From positions 1 to 15,286 of the forward strand of contig CALAAS010000023.1 in NCBI GenBank assembly GCA_937885015.1: DNA of 15,286 bases. The letters are read 5' to 3'. This stretch comes from an uncultured Clostridium sp. (GTDB taxonomy: Bacteria > Bacillota > Clostridia > Lachnospirales > Lachnospiraceae). A program made the position numbers and the translations under genes. Each line of letters begins with the position of its first letter. The stretch's first letter is position 1. A model generated the notes under the pieces. It made no database searches, was not told the origin of the DNA, and saw nothing but the letters and a program-made list of their open reading frames with translations. Of the stretch, positions 1 through 6,461 are shown piece by piece.

Positions 1-1
1 C

Positions 2-41
2 CCGCCGCAGGCGGAGAAGCTCGCGGGCGAGCTTCTTTCTT
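2..41 (+). terminator. Tandem hairpins with T-rich tail, terminator of an upstream gene
   Basis: Two hairpins sit side by side. The first pairs CCGCC (2-6) with GGCGG (10-14) around a 3-base loop. The second pairs AGAAGCTCG (15-23) perfectly with CGAGCTTCT (28-36) around CGGG. The second stem runs into TTCTTTCTT (33-41), the pattern of a rho-independent terminator reading rightward; the opposite side has no T tract, so it would not work for leftward transcription. It most likely ends a + strand gene lying left of the window and isolates it from the cysK promoter about 20 bases further on. Confidence 0.7.
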
Positions 42-61
42 GTGGTTTGGCCCAGTGCTTC

Positions 62-89
62 TTGCATTCGGGAGACGGTCTGGTATAAT
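62..89 (+). promoter_or_regulatory. Predicted sigma-A promoter of cysK (extended -10)
   Basis: TTGCAT (62-67) as -35 is separated by 16 bases from a perfect TATAAT (84-89). The -10 box is preceded by TG at 81-82, the extended -10 signature. Transcription would start near 96, giving a leader of only about 35 bases before the cysK ATG at 130. That leaves no room for a T-box or S-box riboswitch, so any cysteine or sulfur control would have to act on the promoter. I see no obvious operator palindrome. Confidence 0.75.
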
Positions 90-129
90 GGGAAAAGAAG
101 TAAAAACGGGACGGAAAGGATGGAAGAAT

Positions 130-1065
130 ATGGCAAATATTTATACAGGCGTTTCTCAGCTGGTGGGGCGTACGCCGCTGATGGAAGTGACGAATATAGA
201 ACGGGAGCTGGGACTCCATGCAAGAATTTTAGTGAAGCTGGAGTATCTGAATCCGGCGGGAAGTGTCAAAGACCGCGTGGGAAAGGCGATGATTGAGGAT
301 GCGGAAAAACGGGGTATCCTGAAAAAAGGTGCGGTGATCATAGAGCCGACTTCCGGCAATACGGGAATCGGCCTGGCCAGTGTGGCTGCCTCCAGGGGAT
401 ATCGTCTTATTTTAACCATGCCGGAGACGATGAGCGTGGAGAGGCGAAACATTTTGAAAGCCTATGGGGCAGAAATTGTGCTGACAGATGGAACCAAAGG
501 TATGGAGGGAGCCATTGCAAAGGCAAAAGAGCTGGAGCGGGAGATTCCGGACAGCCTGCTGGCCGGCCAGTTTGTCAATCCAGTCAATCCGGCGGCCCAC
601 TATGAATCCACAGGCCCGGAAATCTGGGAAGATACGGATGGTCAGGTGGATGTATTTATTGCGGGGGTGGGAACCGGAGGAACCATAACGGGAACTGGCC
701 GCTATCTGAAGGAGAAAAATCCAGCGATTCGTGTGGTGGCACTGGAGCCGGCGGATTCTCCAGTGCTGGCTGGAGGAAAAGCAGGAGGCCATACGCTGCA
801 GGGAATCGGTGCCGGTTTTGTCCCGGAGGTTCTGGATACGGACGTGTACGATGAGGTTTTTGAGGCAGAGGGAGAGGATGCTTTTGCGGCGGCAAAGCTT
901 CTGGCGAAAAAAGAAGGAATCCTGGTAGGTATATCATCCGGGGCTGCGCTTCATGGAGCGATTCAGCTGGCAAAACGCCCGGAAAATGCGGGGAAAACCA
1001 TTGTGGCGCTCCTGCCTGACAGCGGAGATCGGTACTATTCCACTCCTCTTTTTGTGGAAACGTGA
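130..1065 (+). CDS. cysK: Cysteine synthase A (O-acetylserine sulfhydrylase)
   Basis: A 311-residue PLP enzyme that replaces the acetate of O-acetyl-L-serine with sulfide to give L-cysteine, in the cytosol. The family marks are all present: PLP lysine K47 in NPAGSVKDR, the substrate loop TSGNTG at 74-79, the PLP-phosphate loop GTGGT at 181-185, and the GISSGA segment around residue 270 whose serine contacts the pyridine nitrogen. Length is normal for CysK. The reading frame is open back to base 40, but the start at 130 is preferred: MANIYTGVSQLVG aligns with the family N terminus, GGAAAGGA (113-120) is well placed, and earlier starts lie ahead of or inside the promoter. Related cystathionine beta-synthase-fold enzymes (CysM, OAS-phosphoserine variants) are possible but the motifs favour CysK. 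It has its own promoter and is probably not part of the following operon. Confidence 0.93.
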   Translation: MANIYTGVSQLVGRTPLMEVTNIERELGLHARILVKLEYLNPAGSVKDRVGKAMIEDAEKRGILKKGAVIIEPTSGNTGIGLASVAASRGYRLILTMPETMSVERRNILKAYGAEIVLTDGTKGMEGAIAKAKELEREIPDSLLAGQFVNPVNPAAHYESTGPEIWEDTDGQVDVFIAGVGTGGTITGTGRYLKEKNPAIRVVALEPADSPVLAGGKAGGHTLQGIGAGFVPEVLDTDVYDEVFEAEGEDAFAAAKLLAKKEGILVGISSGAALHGAIQLAKRPENAGKTIVALLPDSGDRYYSTPLFVET

Positions 1066-1097
1066 GAGGAAGAAAAAACAAATGTAAAATAAATTAC

Positions 1098-1126
1098 TTG
1101 CCGAACGCCTCATTTTAGGGTAAAAT
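1098..1126 (+). promoter_or_regulatory. Predicted sigma-A promoter of the ireB operon
   Basis: TTGCCG (1098-1103) and TAAAAT (1121-1126) are 17 bases apart and would start transcription near 1133, about 28 bases before the ireB ATG. The -10 hexamer is the right arm of a perfect inverted repeat, ATTTTA-GGG-TAAAAT (1112-1126). A 10-base direct repeat GTAAAATAAA occurs at 1084-1093 and again at 1120-1129. The -35 match is moderate (four of six). This is the best candidate for driving the long downstream gene run. Confidence 0.55.
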
Positions 1127-1160
1127 AAAAAAGAGTAGTTAGAAGGACGTGAATAAGATC

Positions 1161-1424
1161 ATGGGCGATATCAGCAATACACAATATTTTAGGGCAGTAC
1201 AGGAAGAAAAAAAACTGGAAGTAAGCCAGGTTCTCGAACAGGTTTATGTCGCTCTGACTGAGAAGGGTTACAATCCTATCAATCAGATTGTAGGGTATAT
1301 TATGTCCGGGGATCCGACGTACATCACGAGCCATAAGAGCGCCAGAAGCCTGATCATGAAGGTAGAGCGTGATGAGATTCTGGAGGAACTTATGAAGGCA
1401 TACGTGGAGACGAGGCTGAAATAG
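1161..1424 (+). CDS. ireB: IreB family regulatory phosphoprotein (UPF0297)
   Basis: An 87-residue protein of the IreB/YrzL (UPF0297) family. In Enterococcus faecalis, IreB is phosphorylated near its N terminus by the PASTA-domain Ser/Thr kinase IreK and negatively influences cephalosporin resistance. The family core GYNPINQIVGYIMSGDP and the later ERDEILEELM are clear here, and a threonine is kept at position 7 (SNTQYF), where family members are phosphorylated. An in-frame GTG at 1149 would add four residues but lies one base after AGAAGGA (1141-1147), too close to be used. The ATG at 1161 gives family length, though its spacer of 13 bases is long. It is the first gene after the promoter at 1098-1126 and is followed by ruvX, the usual order in Clostridia. 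Whether this organism uses it in envelope-stress signalling is inferred. Confidence 0.9.
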   Translation: MGDISNTQYFRAVQEEKKLEVSQVLEQVYVALTEKGYNPINQIVGYIMSGDPTYITSHKSARSLIMKVERDEILEELMKAYVETRLK

Positions 1425-1606
1425 AGGCAGTCCGGTACGGAGAACGGGGTTATAAAAGGCGGCTGCAGGAAAAGGCGTGTTTCGTGCACGTGCAGAGAGA
1501 TAAGAGAGCGGAACGGCTGGCGGTTTTTTGTCTCGTCAGAGGTCTGTTTTAAGTCAGACGGAGAAAGCGGGACAGAGGGCCGGCCTGTTTTGTGTGGGTA
1601 AAAACA

Positions 1607-2077
1607 ATGAGAATTATGGGACTTGATTTTGGTTCAAAGACAACCGGAGTGGCAGTCAGTGATCCGCTGGGAATTACCGCCCAGGGGATAGAGACCATTG
1701 TCCGCAAGGATGAGGGGAAGCTGCGCCAGACATGCGCGCGGATTGAAGAGCTGATTCGCCAGTATGAGATTGAAAGAATTGTTTTGGGGTATCCTAAAAA
1801 TATGAATAACACGCTGGGAGAGCGTGTGGAGAAGACGGTTGCGTTCCAGAAAATGCTGGAACGCAGAACCGGACTTCCTGTGATCTTATGGGATGAACGT
1901 CTGACTACGTCTGCTGCGGAGCAGATTCTCATAGAGAGCGGCGTGCGCCGTGAAAACCGAAAAACAGTGATAGATAAAATTGCGGCTGTTCTGATTTTGC
2001 AGGGTTATCTGGACCTGCAGGGACGGAGCGGAGGAAAGGAAGATTGCGATGGATCATCTGGATTCGATTATGAATGA
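1607..2077 (+). CDS. ruvX: RuvX/YqgF family RNase H-fold nuclease
   Basis: A 156-residue member of the YqgF/RuvX family, related to RuvC and RNase H and annotated as putative Holliday junction resolvase or pre-16S rRNA nuclease. In E. coli, YqgF is required for processing of the 16S rRNA 5' end. Visible features are the N-terminal strand MGLDFGSKTTGVAVSD with acidic D6, IVLGYP at 58-63, WDERLTT with D96/E97, and a C-terminal acidic residue D123 in DKIAAVLILQ. The start at 1607 is chosen because the family begins MRIMGLDFG. No good Shine-Dalgarno stands in front, and a GTG at 1592 in the same frame is an alternative. The last 20 or so residues are unconserved in appearance and encode the overlap with the next gene. 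Confidence 0.9.
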   Translation: MRIMGLDFGSKTTGVAVSDPLGITAQGIETIVRKDEGKLRQTCARIEELIRQYEIERIVLGYPKNMNNTLGERVEKTVAFQKMLERRTGLPVILWDERLTTSAAEQILIESGVRRENRKTVIDKIAAVLILQGYLDLQGRSGGKEDCDGSSGFDYE

Positions 2078-2348
2078 TCTGGAAAACAGGATTACTCTCA
2101 TCAATGAGGATGGGGAAGAGGTAACCCTTTATGTGCTGGAGGAGACCAGGCTGAACGGAGAAACGTATCTTTTGGCCAGTGACTCCAAGGAGGGGGACGG
2201 CGAATGCTACCTTCTGAAGGATAAATCGGGGCCCGAGGACGAGGAAGCTGTGTATGAATTCGTGGATGATGACGGAGAACTGGATTATATGGCACGGATT
2301 TTTTCAGAGCTTTTAGGTGACCTGGGCGTGGAGATCGAAAAAGAGTAA
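2049..2348 (+). CDS. DUF1292 family small acidic protein (YrzB-like)
   Basis: A 99-residue, strongly acidic protein of the DUF1292/YrzB family, of unknown function. It is recognised by its size, the strand pattern ITLINEDGEEVTLYVLEE followed by NGETYLLAS and ECYLLKD, and its fixed position between ruvX and the next gene in Firmicutes. The start at 2049 overlaps the end of ruvX by 29 bases in another frame. It is supported by GGAGGAAAGGA (2030-2040), whose AAAGGA ends 8 bases ahead of the ATG. An internal ATG at 2070 would reduce the overlap to 8 bases and is a possible alternative. The overlap suggests translational coupling to ruvX. No catalytic motif, signal peptide or membrane segment is visible. 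Confidence 0.85.
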   Translation: MDHLDSIMNDLENRITLINEDGEEVTLYVLEETRLNGETYLLASDSKEGDGECYLLKDKSGPEDEEAVYEFVDDDGELDYMARIFSELLGDLGVEIEKE

Positions 2349-2369
2349 AAAGAGACGGAAAACATGTAC

Positions 2370-2376
2370 GGAGGTG
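2370..2376 (+). promoter_or_regulatory. Shine-Dalgarno that fixes the TTG start of rnj
   Basis: GGAGGTG is an almost complete anti-16S match ending 6 bases before TTG at 2383. The only nearby alternative, GTG at 2374, lies inside this element and cannot be initiated from it. The rarer TTG is therefore the likely start codon. Confidence 0.75.
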
Positions 2377-2382
2377 TACTAT

Positions 2383-4050
2383 TTGAAACAGGAAAACAAA
2401 CATAATAAAATAAAGATTATTCCCCTGGGCGGGCTGGAGCAGATCGGCATGAACATGACTGCCTTCGAATATGAAGACAGTATTATTGTGGTGGACTGCG
2501 GTCTGGCATTTCCCAGCGATGATATGCTGGGAATCGATCTGGTCATTCCAGATGTGACGTATCTGAAGAACAATCTGGATAAGGTAAAAGGATTCGTGAT
2601 TACCCATGGCCATGAGGATCACATTGGCGCTCTGCCCTATGTACTGCGGGATATACCGGCTCCGGTATACGGGACGAAGCTGACCATTGGCCTGATTGAA
2701 AATAAATTAAAAGAACACAATATGATGAAAACCGTTCGCCGCAAAGTGGTGAAGCACGGTCAGTCCATCAATCTGGGGTGCTTCCGGATTGAATTCATTA
2801 AGACGAATCACAGTATTGCGGACGCTTCGGCGCTGGCAATCTTTACGCCGGCCGGTATCATTGTCCATACGGGAGACTTTAAGATCGACTATACGCCGGT
2901 ATTCGGTGAGCCGGCAGACCTGCAGCGTTTTGCAGAACTGGGGAAGAAGGGGGTTCTGGCATTGATGTGCGACAGTACCAATGCCATCCGGCCTGGTTTT
3001 ACCATGTCCGAGCGCACTGTAGGGCGCACCTTTGACTCGATTTTTGCGGAACACAAGAATAATCGTATCATCGTGGCAACGTTTGCTTCCAATGTGGACC
3101 GGGTACAGCAGATTATCAACACGGCCTACCACTATGGGCGTAAGGTTGTGGTGGAAGGCCGCAGTATGGTTAATGTGATCGGCACGGCCAGTGAGCTGGG
3201 ATACATTCAGATTCCGGAAAATACGCTCATTGATATTGAGCATTTAAAGAATTACAACAAAGAAGATACGGTTCTCATTACCACCGGAAGCCAGGGCGAG
3301 TCGCTGGCAGCTCTTTCCCGGATGGCGGCAGATCTCCATAAAAAGGTTTCCATCATGCCGGGGGATGTGGTGATTTTAAGTTCCACGCCGATTCCCGGAA
3401 ATGAGAAGGCGGTAGCCAAGGTCATCAATGAGCTTTCCATGAAGGGGGCCGAGGTTATCAATCAGGATACCCACGTATCCGGACATGCCTGCCAGGAAGA
3501 GATCAAGCTGATGTATTCCCTGGTTCGTCCTCAGTATTCGATTCCTGTCCACGGTGAGTACCGCCATCTGATGGCACAGAGAAATCTGGCCATGTCCATG
3601 GGTATTCCTAAGGAAAACGTGATTATCATGTCTTCTGGCGATGTGGTGGAGATCAGCGATGAGAGTTACCGGGTAACGGATCACGTGCCGGCCGGCGGAA
3701 TTCTGGTGGATGGCCTGGGGATTGGTGATGTGGGAAATATTGTGCTCCGGGATCGCCAGAATCTGGCCCAGAACGGTATCATCATTGTGGTGCTGACACT
3801 GGAAAAATACAGCAATCAGCTGCTGGCCGGACCGGATATTGTGTCCCGCGGTTTCGTTTATGTGCGTGAGTCAGAAGATCTGATGGAGGAGGCACAGAAG
3901 GTAGTGGATGAGGCGGTGCAGGGATGTCTGAAACGCCACGTCAGTGACTGGGGCAAAATTAAAAATATCATTCGCGATTCTCTCAGTGATTTCCTGTGGA
4001 AAAAGATGAAGAGAAACCCGATGATTCTTCCGATTATCATGGAAGTATAG
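2383..4050 (+). CDS. rnj: Ribonuclease J
   Basis: A 555-residue metallo-beta-lactamase/beta-CASP ribonuclease, combined 5'-3' exonuclease and endonuclease, central to mRNA decay and rRNA maturation in Firmicutes. The length equals that of B. subtilis RNase J1. Zinc-site motifs in order are H75-x-H77-x-D79-H80 (HGHEDH), H143 in TNHSIADA, D165 in HTGDFKID, and H390 in PVHGEYRH. The beta-CASP part has DTHVSGHA with H364 and H368. The start is TTG at 2383, set by the GGAGGTG at 2370-2376; upstream in-frame codons would translate the tail of the preceding gene and its spacer. It follows the DUF1292 gene after 34 bases and lies in the same operon. Only one RNase J gene is visible here, so whether a second paralogue exists elsewhere is unknown. 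Confidence 0.95.
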   Translation: MKQENKHNKIKIIPLGGLEQIGMNMTAFEYEDSIIVVDCGLAFPSDDMLGIDLVIPDVTYLKNNLDKVKGFVITHGHEDHIGALPYVLRDIPAPVYGTKLTIGLIENKLKEHNMMKTVRRKVVKHGQSINLGCFRIEFIKTNHSIADASALAIFTPAGIIVHTGDFKIDYTPVFGEPADLQRFAELGKKGVLALMCDSTNAIRPGFTMSERTVGRTFDSIFAEHKNNRIIVATFASNVDRVQQIINTAYHYGRKVVVEGRSMVNVIGTASELGYIQIPENTLIDIEHLKNYNKEDTVLITTGSQGESLAALSRMAADLHKKVSIMPGDVVILSSTPIPGNEKAVAKVINELSMKGAEVINQDTHVSGHACQEEIKLMYSLVRPQYSIPVHGEYRHLMAQRNLAMSMGIPKENVIIMSSGDVVEISDESYRVTDHVPAGGILVDGLGIGDVGNIVLRDRQNLAQNGIIIVVLTLEKYSNQLLAGPDIVSRGFVYVRESEDLMEEAQKVVDEAVQGCLKRHVSDWGKIKNIIRDSLSDFLWKKMKRNPMILPIIMEV

Positions 4051-4131
4051 AACCATTTGACGGTCGGTCAGGCGGGGACAGGTATTTGGCTCCCCGGGCC
4101 GGCCGCGCTGTTTTTGCTGGGAGAGGGCGCT

Positions 4132-4554
4132 ATGAGCCGGACAACGAGAGAGATAAATCAGATTACTGCGACAATTATCGGTCTGTCAGCGAAGCTTCTG
4201 TTTTTCGCGCTGGTATTTTTTCTGCTATATGAAGGGGCAGTCAGAGGCTATCGCCTGGGACATGAGATTTTTTATCCGTCTGCTGTGGAGGCACCGCCTG
4301 GAACGGCCAGAGAGATTGTGATCGGAGAAAAGGACAGCGCTTCTGATGTGGCAGAAATGCTGGAAGAGGAAGGACTGATCCAAAGCCGTCTGGCGTTCCT
4401 GATTCAGGCTAAGCTCTATGAATATGAGATAGAGCCTGGAACGTATGTATTCCATACGTCCGAGACATCAAAAGAGATGTTGAAGGCGCTGGATGATGCG
4501 GCGGTGGCGGCCCGCAAGGAAAAGGAGGAAAGCGGCGAAGATGATAGTGAATGA
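4132..4554 (+). CDS. MltG-like membrane protein lacking the transglycosylase domain
   Basis: A 140-residue protein with a short basic N terminus, one hydrophobic segment at about 12-33 (anchor with the bulk outside), and a LysM-like module at about 60-122. The pattern EIVIGEKDSASDVAEMLEEEG, then LIQSRLAFLIQAKLYEYEIEPGTYVF, is that of the N-terminal domain of MltG/YceG endolytic transglycosylases. Full MltG is about 330-380 residues and carries its catalytic glutamate in a second domain. Here the protein ends in a charged, low-complexity tail (AARKEKEESGEDDSE), so peptidoglycan cleavage is not expected. No broken remainder of the catalytic part follows, because trmR starts at once. It sits where B. 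subtilis has full-length mltG (yrrL) before trmR. Start at 4132 is supported by GGGAGAGGG (4119-4127); the frame is open back to a TTG at 4057. A peptidoglycan-binding or MltG-partner role is a guess. Confidence 0.75.
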   Translation: MSRTTREINQITATIIGLSAKLLFFALVFFLLYEGAVRGYRLGHEIFYPSAVEAPPGTAREIVIGEKDSASDVAEMLEEEGLIQSRLAFLIQAKLYEYEIEPGTYVFHTSETSKEMLKALDDAAVAARKEKEESGEDDSE

Positions 4555-5200
4555 CCGCATAACTACGTATATTCATTCTCTGGATCAGGGAAACGGACCG
4601 CTTTGTGATGCTATTGAGAGCGAAGCCCGCAAAGAGCGGATTCCCATTATCCGAAAGGAAACGGGAGCTCTTTTAAAGACGCTGGTGGCCCTCCGGCAGC
4701 CAAAAGAGATTCTGGAGGTCGGAACGGCGGTGGGATACTCGGCGCTTCTGATGAGCCGTGTGATGCCGGAGGACGGACGAATTACCACCATTGAAAAGTA
4801 TGAAAAAAGGATACCGGTTGCCAGACGCAACTTTGAAAGGGCAGGAAAAGAGCGGTGCATTACCTTGCTGGAGGGAGATGCGGATGAGGTACTGAGAACG
4901 CTTTCCGGCCCTTATGATTTTATATTTATGGATGCCGCCAAGGGCCAGTATATTCACTGGCTTCCGATTCTTACGGGACTTTTGGAACCGGGCGGAGTAC
5001 TGGTGTCAGACAATGTTCTGCAGGATGGAGATCTGATTGAATCGAGGTATGCGGTGGAGAGGCGGAACCGGACTATCCACACCCGGATGCGGGAATATCT
5101 CTATGAGCTTACCCACCGGGATGATCTGGAAAGCTGTGTGCTTCCGGTGGGGGACGGTGTTGCCATCAGTGTGAAATTAAAAATGGGAGACAGACTATGA
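4541..5200 (+). CDS. trmR: tRNA 5-hydroxyuridine methyltransferase TrmR (O-methyltransferase family 3)
   Basis: A 219-residue class I SAM-dependent O-methyltransferase. The SAM loop is EVGTAVGYSAL (59-69), an acidic residue for the ribose lies in IEK (84-86), and the metal ligands are expected to be D131 (FMDAAKGQY), D157 and N158 (VSDNVL), the catechol-O-methyltransferase-like Mg site. In B. subtilis the gene at this position (yrrM, trmR) methylates ho5U34 of tRNA to mo5U34. The gene immediately downstream is the U32-family hydroxylation partner, which strongly favours the same role over the generic small-molecule annotation. The start at 4541 follows AAGGAGG (4522-4528) by 12 bases, and the gene overlaps the mltG-like gene by 14 bases. 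The frame is open to 4493, but that would discard the ribosome site. Confidence 0.85.
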   Translation: MIVNDRITTYIHSLDQGNGPLCDAIESEARKERIPIIRKETGALLKTLVALRQPKEILEVGTAVGYSALLMSRVMPEDGRITTIEKYEKRIPVARRNFERAGKERCITLLEGDADEVLRTLSGPYDFIFMDAAKGQYIHWLPILTGLLEPGGVLVSDNVLQDGDLIESRYAVERRNRTIHTRMREYLYELTHRDDLESCVLPVGDGVAISVKLKMGDRL

Positions 5201-6429
5201 GAAAACATGAACTTCTGATACCGGCCGGAAGCCTGGATGTGTTGAAGACAGCCGTTATATACGGGGCAGACGCCGTGTATCTGGGCGGAGAGGCCTTTGG
5301 ACTGCGGGCCAAGGCGAAGAATTTTACCAGTGAAGAGATTCGTCAGGGCATTGATTTTGCCCATGCAAGAGGAGTCAGAGTGTATATTACCGCCAATATT
5401 TTTGCCCACAACACGGATCTTCCGGGAGTGGAGGCGTATTTTGAGGAGCTTAAGGCCATTGGGCCGGATGCCCTGATTATTTCGGATCCTGGTGTTTTTG
5501 ACATCGCAAGACGGGTTATTCCGGATATGGAGATCCATATCAGCACCCAGGCCAATAACACCAACTACGGGACGTTCCTGTTCTGGCACCGTCTGGGAGC
5601 CAAACGGGTTGTGACGGCCAGAGAACTCTCGCTGTCGGAGATCCGGGAGATCCGGAATCATATTCCGGAGGATATGGAGATTGAGAGCTTCATTCACGGG
5701 GCTATGTGTATTTCCTATTCCGGCCGCTGCCTTCTGAGTAATTTTCTGACGGGCCGTGATGCCAATCAGGGTTCCTGTACCCATCCATGCCGCTGGAAAT
5801 ATTCCGTGGTGGAGGAAACGAGACCAGGGGAATGGATGCCGGTCTATGAAAATGAGCGGGGAACCTTTATTTTCAATTCCAAGGATCTTTGCATGATTGA
5901 ACACGTGCCGGAGATGATGGAGGCCGGAATTGACAGCTTCAAGATTGAGGGCCGGATGAAGACGGCACTTTACGTGGCAACAGTTACCCGGGCATATCGC
6001 ATGGCCATTGACGATTATCTGGAGGATCCGGCGCTCTATAACCGGAAACGCTCCTGGTATCGGGAGGAAATTGAAAAATGTGTGAACCGGGAATATACCA
6101 CCGGCTTTTATTTCCATAAGCCGGGACAGGACAGTCAGGTTTATGGCAGCAGTACCTATCAGAAACCATACACCTATCTGGGAACGGTAGAGGCGGTCCG
6201 GGAGGATGGAAGGATCTGTCTGGAACAGAAAAATAAGTTTTCTGTGGGCGAGACAGTGGAGCTGATGAAGCCGGATGGACGGAATCTGGAGGTTACGGTA
6301 AAAGGAATCTTTGCGGAGGATGGAACTCCTCAGGAGAGCGCTCCCCATCCGAAGCAGAAGCTCCTGGTGGACATAAGCGGTAAAGCGCAGGAATACGATA
6401 TTCTTAGAAGAAAAGAGGATGAGACGTAA
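5197..6429 (+). CDS. trhP: U32-family tRNA hydroxylation protein TrhP (formerly peptidase U32)
   Basis: A 410-residue protein of the U32 family, long labelled collagenase-like peptidase. Members next to trmR in Firmicutes (YrrN/YrrO, TrhP1/TrhP2) install the 5-hydroxyl of U34 in tRNA using prephenate. The U32 signature runs from E163 through FIHG and C171 to C178. C171, C178, C194 and C232 match the spacing of the four iron-sulfur ligands described for the related UbiU/UbiV proteins, so a [4Fe-4S] cluster is expected. The N-terminal part (ELLIPAGSLDVLKTAVIYGADAVYLGG split over residues 5-31) is a TIM-barrel start. Length matches YrrO; the shorter YrrN-type partner found in B. subtilis is not next to it. 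ATG overlaps the trmR stop as ATGA, so translation is probably coupled. Confidence 0.87.
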   Translation: MRKHELLIPAGSLDVLKTAVIYGADAVYLGGEAFGLRAKAKNFTSEEIRQGIDFAHARGVRVYITANIFAHNTDLPGVEAYFEELKAIGPDALIISDPGVFDIARRVIPDMEIHISTQANNTNYGTFLFWHRLGAKRVVTARELSLSEIREIRNHIPEDMEIESFIHGAMCISYSGRCLLSNFLTGRDANQGSCTHPCRWKYSVVEETRPGEWMPVYENERGTFIFNSKDLCMIEHVPEMMEAGIDSFKIEGRMKTALYVATVTRAYRMAIDDYLEDPALYNRKRSWYREEIEKCVNREYTTGFYFHKPGQDSQVYGSSTYQKPYTYLGTVEAVREDGRICLEQKNKFSVGETVELMKPDGRNLEVTVKGIFAEDGTPQESAPHPKQKLLVDISGKAQEYDILRRKEDET

Positions 6430-6461
6430 CGTAAGGAAAGAGTTGACGAAGGAGGAGACGG

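Noticed and set aside
40..129. N-terminal extension of CysK from base 40
   Set aside because: The extension would translate the promoter region and has no similarity to CysK; the start at 130 has a ribosome site and the family N terminus.
1425..1601. Open 58-codon continuation of the ireB frame after its TAG stop
   Set aside because: The sequence has no start codon, no similarity I recognise, and Arg/Cys/Gly-rich composition. IreB already has full family length, so readthrough is unlikely, and an open stretch of this size can occur by chance.
4057..4088. TTGACG with TATTTG as a promoter ahead of the mltG-like gene
   Set aside because: The spacing is about 20 bases and the -10 is poor; with tight spacing and overlaps around it, an operon-internal promoter is not supported.
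4071..4096. CGGGGA...TCCCCG inverted repeat after rnj as a terminator
   Set aside because: The stem is 6 pairs with a 12-base loop and no following T tract, so termination is not expected.
5101..6348. 415-codon minus-strand open frame opposite trmR and trhP
   Set aside because: It is antisense to two well-supported genes, its product is rich in His/Arg/Leu without family motifs, and no ribosome site or promoter supports it.
6443..6455. TTGACG before the ydcF-like gene as a -35 box
   Set aside because: It runs straight into the AAGGAGG ribosome site, leaving no room for a -10 box and transcription start before the gene.
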